A stretch of DNA of 13,810 bases from DAOUFU01 sp034429275 (GCA_034429275.1 DAOUFU010000161.1:1-13810), one strand, 5' to 3'. Shown: positions 1 through 7,359, counted from the first letter of the stretch. Notes: generated by a model not told the origin, from the letters alone. Translations and numbers: made by a program.

Positions 1-561
1 AAGGTAGCCCACGGCCCCTACCCCGATCAGCACCTCGATATAGAAATAGTCGAGCAAAACCCCCGCCCGCGAAAGGCCCCACCACCCTACAGCGCCAGCC
101 ACCAACAGCAAGGCCGCGATCCCCCCCACACGCCAGCGATCAAACCGCGATCCTGCTGCCAGGGCCAGCAGCATTCCCCCACCCGTCATTGCTGTCAGCA
201 GCAGCATCTGGCGATAATTGGGGTCACCGCGCGCGGAGGTCAAGAACTCAACCGGCGGCAGCAGCCGCAGCGCGATCAAACCCGCTGCTCCCAAAACGGC
301 CAGGCGCGCGCCAGGGCTGCGCAGCCCTCTCGCCGCCAGCACCAATCCCACACAAATGACTGCCATCGGCACGCGCAGCAGGAAGGTGGTCAGCAGCGGC
401 GGGTGACTGCTCCGCACCGCCGGATGAATGCTCGCCCACTCAGCCAGGTCGAACGCGTTCATGGTGAACCCGGCTGTCGTGTGGCGGTACCAGGGCGCGA
501 GGTAGAATCCCAAGGTCGCCACCAGCAGACCAATCATCACCCACGCGCGCCCAGGTTTCAT
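1..561 (-). CDS. Polytopic membrane protein, N-terminal 187 residues (runs off the left edge)
   Basis: The frame is open from ATG 561-559 to the window edge, so the C-terminus is missing. I do not recognise the family. The visible part has about six hydrophobic segments (roughly residues 7-22, 56-77, 85-101, 117-136, 144-163, 170-187). A hydrophilic stretch at 24-55 (MNAFDLAEWASIHPAVR) and the segment SARGDPNYRQ (109-118) are probably loops. The start codon shares ATGA with the stop of the upstream ChlI-like ATPase (TGA 560-558), which strongly supports both the reading frame and translational coupling. A membrane partner for the ATPase is plausible from this coupling but is inference only. 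An antisense reading over the same DNA has arginine- and serine-rich low-complexity translation and is discarded. Confidence 0.8.
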   Translation of the reverse strand, partial: MKPGRAWVMIGLLVATLGFYLAPWYRHTTAGFTMNAFDLAEWASIHPAVRSSHPPLLTTFLLRVPMAVICVGLVLAARGLRSPGARLAVLGAAGLIALRLLPPVEFLTSARGDPNYRQMLLLTAMTGGGMLLALAAGSRFDRWRVGGIAALLLVAGAVGWWGLSRAGVLLDYFYIEVLIGVGAVGYL

Positions 562-1712
562 GATTGATCACCCCCTGCTTGCCCGTCCACGCCTGCCAGA
601 TGATCGATATGCTGCCGGATAGCATTGTCTTCCTCCACCTGCCGGTGGAAGAAATCGATCATGAACTGGCTGCGCCGTTGACGCAGGGCCATCGGCGCGA
701 CTACCCGCAGGTCGCCCACATCCGCCCGGTCGCGCCCGTCGGCAGCAGCATGGGCGCGTGCTGCCTCAAACATGGCATACTCCGCACGGTGAGAATCGAT
801 CCCCAGTGCTTGAACAAGCGCCAGCCCAACCTCAACCGCCTGCTCATCCAGCTCTGTCTCTTGCAGCAGCTCCCGCGCTGCAATGATCTCTTCGCGGGCT
901 TCGGCCATGCGTTCCGCCCACTCGGCCAAAAACTGCCGGCGGCTTTGCTGATAACGGCGCACCCGGCGGTATACTTCCAGGCGCTCCTCCCGGCTGACCA
1001 ATCCCTGCACGGGGACACGCAGCCCAAAGCGATCCATGATTTGCGGGCGCAAACGTCCTTCTTCCGGGTTCATCGACCCAATCAATACGAAACGTGAGCG
1101 ATAAGTGCCTACCATCGCGCCGCGACGGACAGTATAGCTCCCTTGCGAAGCCGCATCCAGGATAGCATCGACGATCAGATCGTCCAGCAGATTGACTTCA
1201 TCGATGTACAGCAGGTTGCGATCAGCACGCGCCAGGATGCCGCGTTCCAGGCGAATCCGGCCCTGCTGCGCAGCGATCCGCTCGTTGATGCCGCCAACTA
1301 CATCCTCCAACCGTGCGTTAAGGGGCAGCTCAACCAGCTTGACCGCTTCGAGCCGGGTGAACGTTTCGCCCTCGAAGTCCTCATCGTCGTCGATCACCAC
1401 ACCCTGGGCATCGACACGTACTTCGTAATAGGGAAGCAGATCGATCAGGCTGCGGACAGCGGTGGTTTTGCCGGTTCCACGCGGCCCGATCAACAACACG
1501 CCGCCGATCGCCGGATTGATCACGCTCAACAGTAAGGCCGTGCGCATCTCGATCTGCCCGACCATCGCCAAAAAAGGAAACGGTAAGGTTTCGGCCAGCC
1601 CCAGGTCAGGCGTAGGTTCGCGCAGCACACGCCGCGCGCCGGAATCGCTGAGCATGTCGAGCAGCCGGGAATGCGCCGCTCCTGAGCTGAGGTCGGGCAG
1701 CAGTTCAGACAT
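558..1712 (-). CDS. ChlI/BchI-like AAA+ ATPase (magnesium-chelatase subunit I family)
   Basis: A 384-residue AAA+ ATPase closely resembling the I subunit of magnesium chelatase. Visible motifs: PFPFLAMVGQ before the core (44-53), Walker A GPRGTGKTT (76-84), Walker B LLYIDEVN with D171-E172, sensor-1 region GSMNPEEG (N215), and LRPQIMDRFG carrying the arginine-finger-type R228. A helical lid domain follows. BchI/ChlI proteins are usually about 340-360 residues, so this one is slightly long, mainly at the N-terminus. A GTG at 1739 would add nine residues. ATG 1712 is preferred because AAGAGAG lies just upstream, leaving a 35-nt gap after the thioesterase gene. No chelatase D or H subunit is visible, so a tetrapyrrole role is not shown. 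It may be a remodelling ATPase acting on another substrate, perhaps with the coupled membrane protein downstream. Confidence 0.9.
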   Translation of the reverse strand: MSELLPDLSSGAAHSRLLDMLSDSGARRVLREPTPDLGLAETLPFPFLAMVGQIEMRTALLLSVINPAIGGVLLIGPRGTGKTTAVRSLIDLLPYYEVRVDAQGVVIDDDEDFEGETFTRLEAVKLVELPLNARLEDVVGGINERIAAQQGRIRLERGILARADRNLLYIDEVNLLDDLIVDAILDAASQGSYTVRRGAMVGTYRSRFVLIGSMNPEEGRLRPQIMDRFGLRVPVQGLVSREERLEVYRRVRRYQQSRRQFLAEWAERMAEAREEIIAARELLQETELDEQAVEVGLALVQALGIDSHRAEYAMFEAARAHAAADGRDRADVGDLRVVAPMALRQRRSQFMIDFFHRQVEEDNAIRQHIDHLAGVDGQAGGDQS

Positions 1713-1747
1713 AAGCACTCTCTTTTTTGGGCTATCCACCCATCACG

Positions 1748-2293
1748 TTACGATTCGCTTTCCGACGGCGCATTCAAGCGACGTTCGCGCAGCATCTCTT
1801 CGCGGCGCTGGTGACGCTTGCGCTCGGCCTGCCGTTCCTGCGCCTGCTCGAACATCAACCGCTCTTCGGGTGTTTCCAGCAGCAGGGGTGGCACTGCCTG
1901 TGGACGTCCATCCGGCCCCAGCGCCACGAAAACCAGGTAAGCCGTATTGGTGGCGACCATCGATCCGCTGATGGGGTTTTCCGCCATCACGGCCACACGC
2001 ACTTCCATCGATGTACGCCCTGTATACGTAAGCTCGGCGGTGAGCGTGATCACACTGCCCACATAGATCGGCTCTTCAAAGGTCATCCGGTCAATGGCGA
2101 CCGTCACCGCCGCCGAACGTGCATGGCGCATCGCGGCCAGTCCGGCAGCTTCGTCCACCAGCTTCATGATCACGCCGCCGTGAACGTTGCCCATCGCGTT
2201 AGCGTGCTCCGGGTTCATGATCATGCTCATGACAACCCGCGATTCGCTGATACGCTTGGGGGTCAGGCCGATGTCGCCGCTGCCCTTCGTCAT
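1748..2293 (-). CDS. Hotdog-fold acyl-CoA thioesterase (cytosolic acyl-CoA hydrolase type)
   Basis: A 181-residue protein predicted to hydrolyse acyl-CoA to free fatty acid and CoA in the cytosol. The signature is NPEHANAMGNVHGGVIMKLV (27-46) followed by DEAAG, with the family's typical Asn-His-Gly-Gly turn and acidic residue (D47) at the start of the central hotdog helix. VAIDRMTFEEPIYVGSVITL and the later TNTAYLVFVAL strand fit acyl-CoA hydrolases of the YciA/BACH group. Residues about 135-181 form an Arg/Glu-rich, probably helical tail that goes beyond the core fold and may mediate assembly or RNA/protein contacts (inference). The start ATG overlaps the upstream stop as ATGA at 2293-2290. 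It sits in the same series as the glycan genes, though its metabolic link to them is unclear. Confidence 0.9.
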   Translation of the reverse strand: MTKGSGDIGLTPKRISESRVVMSMIMNPEHANAMGNVHGGVIMKLVDEAAGLAAMRHARSAAVTVAIDRMTFEEPIYVGSVITLTAELTYTGRTSMEVRVAVMAENPISGSMVATNTAYLVFVALGPDGRPQAVPPLLLETPEERLMFEQAQERQAERKRHQRREEMLRERRLNAPSESES

Positions 2294-2676
2294 TCCATGT
2301 CCTTCCGCAGCGAAGAGATGCGCTTGAAAATATCCGGTTCTTCTTCAAGCACATCCACCGTGCTGAAGTCGAGCTGGGACATCATCGGCGGAAGCGGCGC
2401 GCGTGCTGGCAAACGCTCCGGTTTGGGCGGTTCGGGGGGGGGATTCGGATGAAAGCCAATGCGCCGCTCAGTTCGTTTGCGGATGATACGGCCATCCTTG
2501 CTCAAACGCCCTACCCATTCACCATCACGTTTGTACACGCTGTCATCGGCCAGATACCCAATATATTCCCCTCGGCTGTCCCAGATATAATCTCCGATTT
2601 TAGTCGCCTGCCAGTCGCCGTGTGTATCAAAAATAAATACCGGTTTGTTTGGGTCTTTTGGTGGACGTGTGCTCAT
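2290..2676 (-). CDS. Small '4-fold beta flower'-like protein with proline-rich tail
   Basis: A 128-residue soluble protein. Residues about 12-75 are short repeated beta-strand units of the type IWDSRGEYIGYLADDSVYKR and DGEWVGRLSKDGRIIRK: hydrophobic-x-D/K-x-x-G followed by aromatic and hydrophobic residues. This spacing recalls the 4-fold beta flower domain that is common in Chloroflexota and some Firmicutes; the biochemical role of that fold is not established. A proline-rich linker (NPPPEPPKPERLPARAPLPP, 77-96) leads to an acidic/amphipathic C-terminal helix ending near FKRISSLRKDME. There is no signal peptide or membrane segment. The start overlaps the GT4 stop as ATGA (2676-2673), and the stop overlaps the thioesterase start, so it is embedded in a translationally coupled chain. 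The family assignment is by eye. Confidence 0.8.
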   Translation of the reverse strand: MSTRPPKDPNKPVFIFDTHGDWQATKIGDYIWDSRGEYIGYLADDSVYKRDGEWVGRLSKDGRIIRKRTERRIGFHPNPPPEPPKPERLPARAPLPPMMSQLDFSTVDVLEEEPDIFKRISSLRKDME

Positions 2677-3836
2677 GATTGCTCCCTATCGTGCTCTTCC
2701 CCTACCATCTGCTCATAGATCGTTTTGAGTTGGCGCGCAGTTCGTGCCCAGGTAAATTGTGCGGCCTGTGCCAGGCCGCGTACACTCAGATCGGCGCGCA
2801 GCACAGCGCTGTCCAATACCTGCCGCAGCGCATCCGACAGCGCCTCGACATCATAAGGATCGACCATCAACGCCGCATCGCCTGCGACTTCGGGTAATGA
2901 TGAGAGTGTAGAGGTAATGACCGGTGTCCCGCAAGCCATTGCTTCCAATACCGGGAACCCAAACCCTTCATACAGCGAAGGGTACGCCAGGCAGACCGCG
3001 TCCGAATAGAGAGCAGGCAGGTCTTCGTCGCGTGCGAACCCAATAAAATGCACGCGCCCCCCCAACCCCAGCGCTTCGACACTTGCATAAATCGGGTCAT
3101 CCAGCCAGCCCTTTCCACCGGCGATCACCAGGTGAACATCGTTGTAAGCCGGGCCGAGTCGGGCCAGTGCGTCCATCAGGCGCGCGTAATTCTTGCGGGG
3201 CTGCACCGTTCCGATGGAGATAATGTACGGGTGGTCGGGAATATGATAACGCGCGCGCGCGGCGCGGCGCGCATCTGGATCGACCACTCGTGTGAAGCCG
3301 GGATTCGTCCCACCCCACAGCACGGTGATCTTCGCCGGGTCGGTGCCATAAAGCTCAACCAGATCAGCTTTGGTAGCGTGCGAATCGGCCAGTACGTGTG
3401 TCGCGCGCCGAACCGAACGCGGTACGACAACGTCCAGGTAAGCCTTCAATACAGGGACCGCCGTCTCCGGCGCACGCACAAACGACAAATCATGGACGGT
3501 GAGCAGAGTCTTTGTGCCCGGCAGAGTAGGCGGAAGGGTGAAATCGGTGGCGTGGAACAGGCTCACACGCCCGATGAACCATTCAACCGGCCAGGGGAGC
3601 CGCGCCCTGTGCCACAGGCGCGCAAACCATCGCGGCGTGATGCGGGTAGGCCGCCATTGGAAATTGGGGCCGGGGAGAGGGGGAAGCGCGGCATGAGTCG
3701 CGCCGGCAGCAAACAGGCGATAATCGGTTTGTTGATCCTCTGCTGCCAGCGCGCGGACCATTTCGCGCACGAAGCGGCCAATGCCCGCGCCCTGTTCATG
3801 CGCCGCAGTGTAATCAATACCGATGCGCACGTTCAT
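2673..3836 (-). CDS. Family 4 glycosyltransferase (GT-B fold)
   Basis: A 387-residue retaining glycosyltransferase of the GT4 type, likely transferring a sugar from a nucleotide-sugar donor to a lipid-linked or surface glycan at the cytoplasmic face of the membrane. The N-terminal Rossmann half shows the glycine loop GAGIGRFV (16-23), FHATDF (95-100) and VHDLSF (114-119). The C-terminal half shows SIGTVQPRKN with the phosphate-binding pair R214-K215, and the E-x7-E motif EGFGFPVLE (E290 and E298) followed by AMACGTPVI. Length is normal for the family. The start (ATG 3836) lies 12 nt after the response-regulator stop and has only a weak ribosome-binding site, suggesting coupling. The donor and acceptor cannot be read from the sequence. 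Confidence 0.93.
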   Translation of the reverse strand: MNVRIGIDYTAAHEQGAGIGRFVREMVRALAAEDQQTDYRLFAAGATHAALPPLPGPNFQWRPTRITPRWFARLWHRARLPWPVEWFIGRVSLFHATDFTLPPTLPGTKTLLTVHDLSFVRAPETAVPVLKAYLDVVVPRSVRRATHVLADSHATKADLVELYGTDPAKITVLWGGTNPGFTRVVDPDARRAARARYHIPDHPYIISIGTVQPRKNYARLMDALARLGPAYNDVHLVIAGGKGWLDDPIYASVEALGLGGRVHFIGFARDEDLPALYSDAVCLAYPSLYEGFGFPVLEAMACGTPVITSTLSSLPEVAGDAALMVDPYDVEALSDALRQVLDSAVLRADLSVRGLAQAAQFTWARTARQLKTIYEQMVGEEHDREQS

Positions 3837-3848
3837 CGACCGGCAGCG

Positions 3849-4226
3849 TCATACGCCTTTGCCTAACACCGCACGAACCCGCTCCAACAGCAGGTCAGGG
3901 GTGATCGGCTTGGTCAGGTATTCGGTCGCACCGGCGGCCAGGCCGGTTTGCTGGCTGGCGGAATCAACGCGCGCGGTGAGCAGAATCACCGGGGTATGTG
4001 CCCGTTGAGGCAGATCGCGCATCCGGCGCATCACCTCAAACCCATTGATATCGGACATCATCACATCCAGCAGCACCAGGTCAACCGCGTCTGTTCCCGC
4101 CAGGTAATCCAGCGCATCGCCCCCCGACATGATCTCTCTGGTTTCGTACCCATCACGGACTAATGCCATCCGCAGCAGACTGCACAGCAGCGGATCGTCG
4201 TCAACAATCAAGATGCGTTCTGCCAT
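3849..4226 (-). CDS. Single-domain response regulator (CheY-like receiver)
   Basis: A 125-residue stand-alone REC domain without an output domain. All phosphotransfer residues are present: the acidic pocket in ILIVDDDP (D9-D11), phospho-acceptor D54 in LVLLDVMM, switch threonine T84 in ILLTAR, and lysine K106 in YLTKP. It presumably takes phosphate from a histidine kinase and acts by protein-protein contact. No kinase gene is in the window. ATG 4226 is preferred: GGAG lies 8 nt upstream, inside the end of gtrA. A GTG at 4235 (GTGA overlap with the gtrA stop) would add three residues but has no usable Shine-Dalgarno. Longer readings of this frame run antisense-like through the GtrA gene and give non-protein-like sequence. 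Its position between a flippase-like protein and a glycosyltransferase suggests control of glycan output (inference). Confidence 0.93.
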   Translation of the reverse strand: MAERILIVDDDPLLCSLLRMALVRDGYETREIMSGGDALDYLAGTDAVDLVLLDVMMSDINGFEVMRRMRDLPQRAHTPVILLTARVDSASQQTGLAAGATEYLTKPITPDLLLERVRAVLGKGV

Positions 4227-4231
4227 TGCAT

Positions 4232-4828
4232 TCACTCCACATCGCTGTAGGTCCAATAGCGATTGACGAAGAAGTTCCAGACCATGACCATCCACACGGC
4301 AAAGAACTGCGCGATGTTGGTCCCCAACCTCACCTGTACCGCATTGGTGAGCGAAGCACCGCCCAGCCCGGTGATAATATCTGCGCCCAGCGCACCAAAC
4401 GGCCCAAACATGACCCGCACCCATACCAGGCGAAACGCAAGTCCGGCAGTATTGACGATGAAAAACTGAACCAGCTGTCGCTGAACAGACCGCGATCGCG
4501 AATCGGGATACGTCCAATATCGGTTCCACATAAAGTTGCTGGCCACCGCCGAAACAAACGCCGTGCCGGTCGCCAGGGCCACTTTGGTAGTGACGTGGGG
4601 TTCTTCCGGGTGCAGGATCGTCGCCTGCAAAAGATTGAGCACGCCGAAATCGATAATTGCCCCGATGATGCCCACCGTGGCGAACTTCAAGAAGCGTTCT
4701 AGCTCTTTGGGTTTTTGCCCTCCGAGACGGGCTGCCACCTTGAGGATGATCTGGTTATACGTTTCAAAGGGGACAAGATACCACCGCATGGGCTTGGCCA
4801 TCGGGTTGGGTGTTTCGGTTGTCATCAT
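4232..4828 (-). CDS. GtrA family membrane protein (polyprenyl-linked sugar flippase type)
   Basis: A 198-residue GtrA-like protein. GtrA proteins are small four-helix membrane proteins thought to move or present polyprenyl-phosphate-linked sugars during surface glycan assembly. The domain begins at RFLKFATVGIIGAIIDFGVL (45-64). Four hydrophobic segments can be seen (about 46-66, 80-102, 118-138, 158-185). The motif NRYWTY appears twice, after the second and fourth helices (NFMWNRYWTYPD and NFFVNRYWTYSD), showing the two-hairpin internal repeat. An N-terminal soluble stretch of about 45 residues is longer than in minimal family members. The start is uncertain. ATG 4828 forms ATGA with the upstream stop, as at other junctions here; GTG 4843 has a better-spaced AGGAA and would add five residues. 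Confidence 0.88.
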   Translation of the reverse strand: MMTTETPNPMAKPMRWYLVPFETYNQIILKVAARLGGQKPKELERFLKFATVGIIGAIIDFGVLNLLQATILHPEEPHVTTKVALATGTAFVSAVASNFMWNRYWTYPDSRSRSVQRQLVQFFIVNTAGLAFRLVWVRVMFGPFGALGADIITGLGGASLTNAVQVRLGTNIAQFFAVWMVMVWNFFVNRYWTYSDVE

Positions 4829-6306
4829 GCCTTTTTCGTCCACCGTACGGGTTCCTGACAGCGAGAAATGGCCACAGCAAGCAGCCCTAACATAACACCA
4901 ATATGCAAAAAGAGATTGTTGACGTAAAGTTTATCCACCATGCTGTGAACTGCCAGATGAGTCCACGTCCCTAACAGCCCCAGGACCATGCCGCGTCCCA
5001 CAGGGTCTGGTTGGCTCAGCGCCCCAAGCGTCCAGGTGACAACCAGAATCCACCCGGCCAAATAACCGGTCAATCCGACCAGGCCCGTCTCCGCCAGCAG
5101 ATTGAGGTAATCGTTGTGGGCGTGGCCCAGCGCGCGCGGCCAGCTCGGAATGCGATAGGTTTCATATACCGCTTCATAGTTCCCCAGCCCAACGCCGATC
5201 CAGGGATGCTCACTGGCCATGTTCAGCGCAGCCTGCCAATGGGCCAGCCGCTCCACAATGGCGAAGTTCTCGTTTCCTACCGGCACCCCGCGCATATCTC
5301 GGAACCCAACAAATTCATCGAGCGTTCCGGTCAGGCGCTGTTCAATGCCAGCCGGGACCAATCCGGCCATCCACATCACAAGGAACAGAACCGCGCCGCT
5401 CATGACCAGGCCCAGCCCCTGCCAACGTTTCCGCGTGGCAAAGGATACCATTACCACTACGGCTGCGCCAAAACCCAACCAGGCACCGCGCCCCCACGAG
5501 GCCAGCAAACCCGCCAGCAGTAGCAGGCCTGCGCCACCGTACATCACGGCAATCACGGCGGGAAACAGCCACTCATCTCGCCTCGCACGCCATCGCCCTA
5601 ACGCCAGCGTAACATATCCCCACGCCAGCCCACACGCCAGAGGCAGCGTTAGCCCCATAAACGCACTGAAGGGATTCGGCTGGCCGAACGTCCCAAACGC
5701 CCGGAAAAACCGATAGTTCATGATCCACAGGTGCGGCGCGCCCGATCCTCCGCGAAATTCGTACAGGCCGATGATCGCTTGCCAGACGGCGGCCAGCACC
5801 ACTCCCGCCGCAATCCACGACCATCGCCCGCTCTGCCCCAGATCGAGCACCACGACCACCAGCAGCAGCATTTCGACCCATTTGACGAATTCGGTCAACC
5901 ACGCGCCGCCCGATTTTGCACTGAACAGCGACGGTCCGAATCCGAGCATGATGATGGCCAGTGCCACATATACACGCGAACGCGGAAGCGGCAGACGCGG
6001 CGTATGTACTACCCGCCATAGTGACCACCCGATCACAGCCATCCCCAGGCTGATCTGCCCGATATCGACCGGGAGATTGACCGGTGCTTCGGTTGCAATG
6101 AGCGTTTTGAGCGGCGCGAGGCTCAACATAGCGATCACGCCCAATGCCGGTTCGATCACCAGCACACAGCCTGCTCCCGCCAGCAGCAGCAGAACACCCA
6201 CAGCCGTCACAGGAAGTAGGGCCACCGCCAGCCCAAGCCCTGTCGCCAGCGCCCCCCAAGTCAAGATGCCGCGCATCTGCGGATGCAGTGCTGGCCTGGC
6301 GCTCAT
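4825..6306 (-). CDS. O-antigen ligase/polymerase-like membrane protein (Wzy_C family)
   Basis: A 493-residue polytopic membrane protein with roughly ten to twelve hydrophobic segments. Wzy_C landmarks: GTFGQPNPFSAFMGLTLPLA (205-224), WGRGAWLGF with R273, a large extracytoplasmic loop (about 318-395) containing HPWIGVGLGNYE, and HAHNDYLNLLAETGLVGL with H395/H397 and E406. The family joins or polymerises glycans from undecaprenyl-pyrophosphate carriers outside the membrane. If the host is a monoderm Chloroflexota, true LPS ligation is unlikely, and exopolysaccharide polymerisation or protein glycosylation is more probable. ATG 6306 overlaps the SDR stop by one base (TGATG) and has AAGGACAGG upstream. 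A GTG at 6309 would add one residue. The gene is translationally linked to GtrA downstream. Confidence 0.92.
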   Translation of the reverse strand: MSARPALHPQMRGILTWGALATGLGLAVALLPVTAVGVLLLLAGAGCVLVIEPALGVIAMLSLAPLKTLIATEAPVNLPVDIGQISLGMAVIGWSLWRVVHTPRLPLPRSRVYVALAIIMLGFGPSLFSAKSGGAWLTEFVKWVEMLLLVVVVLDLGQSGRWSWIAAGVVLAAVWQAIIGLYEFRGGSGAPHLWIMNYRFFRAFGTFGQPNPFSAFMGLTLPLACGLAWGYVTLALGRWRARRDEWLFPAVIAVMYGGAGLLLLAGLLASWGRGAWLGFGAAVVVMVSFATRKRWQGLGLVMSGAVLFLVMWMAGLVPAGIEQRLTGTLDEFVGFRDMRGVPVGNENFAIVERLAHWQAALNMASEHPWIGVGLGNYEAVYETYRIPSWPRALGHAHNDYLNLLAETGLVGLTGYLAGWILVVTWTLGALSQPDPVGRGMVLGLLGTWTHLAVHSMVDKLYVNNLFLHIGVMLGLLAVAISRCQEPVRWTKKA

Positions 6307-7241
6307 CACATCCTGTCCTTGAAATACGCGATGCTGTGGCGCAGCCCTTCATCCAGGTCCACGCGCGGCTCCCATCCCAACACACGGCGCGCCCGACTGA
6401 TATCGGGTTGGCGGGTTTGTGGGTCACCTTTGATACGCAGGTTTTCTTTGATGACAATTCCCGCCTGGTTGCCGGTCAAGGCATTGATTTTTTCAGCAAA
6501 CTGGCGAATGCTCAACTCGGTGGGATTGCCGATGTTCACCGGCTCGCAAAAATCACTCATCAACAGCCGGTAGATACCCTCGACCAGGTCGCTCACGTAG
6601 CAAAAACTGCGTGTCTGTGTCCCATCTCCATAGATGGTGAGCGGTTCACCGCGCAGCGCCTGCCCGATGAAATTGGGCACCACCCGCCCGTCATCCAGCC
6701 GCATTCGTGGCCCATAGGTGTTAAAGATTCGCACGATCCGGGTATCTACCCCGTGTGTACGGTGATAAGCCATCGTGATCGCTTCGGCGAAACGCTTGGC
6801 TTCGTCATACACGCCGCGCGGCCCGATGGTATCGACATTTCCCGCGTAATCTTCTGTCTGGGGATGAACCAGCGGGTTCCCATAGATCTCAGAGGTGGAT
6901 GCCAGCAGGAATCGTGCTCCCTTGTGCTTGGCCACTCCCAGGGCGTTATGTGTGCCCAGCGCACCCACTTTCAGGGTTTGGATGGGCTACATCAGGTAGT
7001 CGATGGGACTGGCCGGAGACGCAAAATGCATGACAGCGTCCAGAGGCCCCTCGATAAAAATGTAGTGGGTGACGTCGTACTTCACAAAAGTGAAACGCTC
7101 GTTGCCGGCCAGGTGCGCGATGTTATCGGTGTTTCCTGTCAGCAGGTTGTCCATACCGATAACGGTATGCCCTTCGGCCAACAACCTGTCGCAAAGGTGC
7201 GAACCCAAAAAACCTGCTGCCCCGGTGATCAGAATGCGCAT
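6306..7241 (-). pseudogene. UDP-glucuronate decarboxylase (UDP-xylose synthase)-like extended SDR, split by an in-frame TAG
   Basis: If the TAG at 6989-6987 (codon 85) is read through, the frame encodes 311 residues, the normal length for bacterial UXS-type SDRs, which convert UDP-glucuronate to UDP-xylose. The NAD-binding glycine motif TGAAGFLGSH is near residue 6, and MHFASPASPIDYLM lies just before the stop. After it, PIQTLKVGALGTHNALG continues in the same frame with no indel. Then come LLASTSEIYG (S117, E118), GVYDEAKRF with catalytic Y145 and K149, RIFNTYGPRM, and QTRSFCYVSDLVEGIYRL. Homologues commonly have an ordinary residue at this position (from memory, YLELPI or similar), so one substitution, for example TTG to TAG, explains the break. 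Everything else looks intact, so this is either a very recent mutation or a base-call error. A GTG at 6968 could restart the C-terminal 220 residues, but they would lack the nucleotide-binding half. Confidence 0.85.
6987..6989 (-). other. In-frame amber codon interrupting the SDR gene
   Basis: The minus strand reads CTG ATG TAG CCC ATC CAA, that is LM-stop-PIQ, inside a region normally continuous in UXS-type SDRs. The frame is the same before and after it. The macro-domain gene just upstream ends with TAG at 7362-7360, so TAG appears to be a normal terminator here and genetic recoding is not favoured. Confidence 0.85.
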
Positions 7242-7286
7242 GGTGGTTCACTCTCGCTTGTGTGAGCATCCAGACTCAACCCGCTA

Positions 7287-7314
7287 AGTGTACCACACCC
7301 CCGTGGCGATCCAA
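7287..7314 (-). promoter_or_regulatory. Candidate sigma-70-type promoter upstream of the SDR block
   Basis: In the 118-bp gap between the macro gene and the SDR, the minus strand has TTGGAT (7314-7309), a 16-bp spacer and TACACT (7292-7287). TGG sits directly before the -10, giving an extended TGn -10. The predicted start would fall about 40 nt before the SDR ATG at 7241. This could give the SDR-to-ATPase block its own transcript. The -35 match is poor, so this rests mainly on the extended -10. Confidence 0.35.
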
Positions 7315-7359
7315 CCCCTTTTTTCGCTCTTGGACCAACGTCCCCCACCCTGCACGGTG

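Noticed and set aside
558..1712. Evidence for phototrophy (bacteriochlorophyll synthesis) from the BchI-like gene
   Set aside because: Only the I-type ATPase is present. No D or H subunit or other pigment gene is seen, and such ATPases occur widely in non-phototrophs.
3246..3272. CG-rich alternating tract as a structural or regulatory element
   Set aside because: It encodes an Ala/Arg-rich stretch (DARRAARARYHI) in the GT4 linker. Codon choice in a high-GC genome explains it.
3048..3866. Plus-strand reading frame of 272 codons antisense to the GT4 gene
   Set aside because: It is a shadow of the GT4 coding strand, with arginine/histidine-rich, non-protein-like composition.
4227..4529. N-terminal extension of the response regulator
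   Set aside because: The extra 101 residues overlap gtrA in another frame and look random. A Shine-Dalgarno and ATG at 4226 match the normal REC start.
4825..6306. Calling this protein WaaL, the LPS O-antigen ligase
   Set aside because: No LPS core or lipid A gene is present and the host may be monoderm, so only the family-level call is justified.
6306..6968. C-terminal SDR fragment as an independent gene starting at GTG 6968
   Set aside because: It lacks the NAD-binding half and has no ribosome-binding site worth noting. It is better described as part of one interrupted gene.
6987..6989. TAG recoded as an amino acid in this organism
   Set aside because: The macro-domain gene ends at TAG (7362-7360) at a normal family length, so TAG appears to work as a stop.
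6144..7265. Long plus-strand reading frame of 373 codons antisense to the SDR and O-antigen ligase
   Set aside because: It lies wholly antisense to recognisable conserved proteins, its translation has no domain pattern, and it runs over the SDR promoter gap. It reflects high GC.
7329..7345. Terminator after the macro gene (GGAC-GTTG-GTCC)
   Set aside because: The stem is only four base pairs and has no U-tract.
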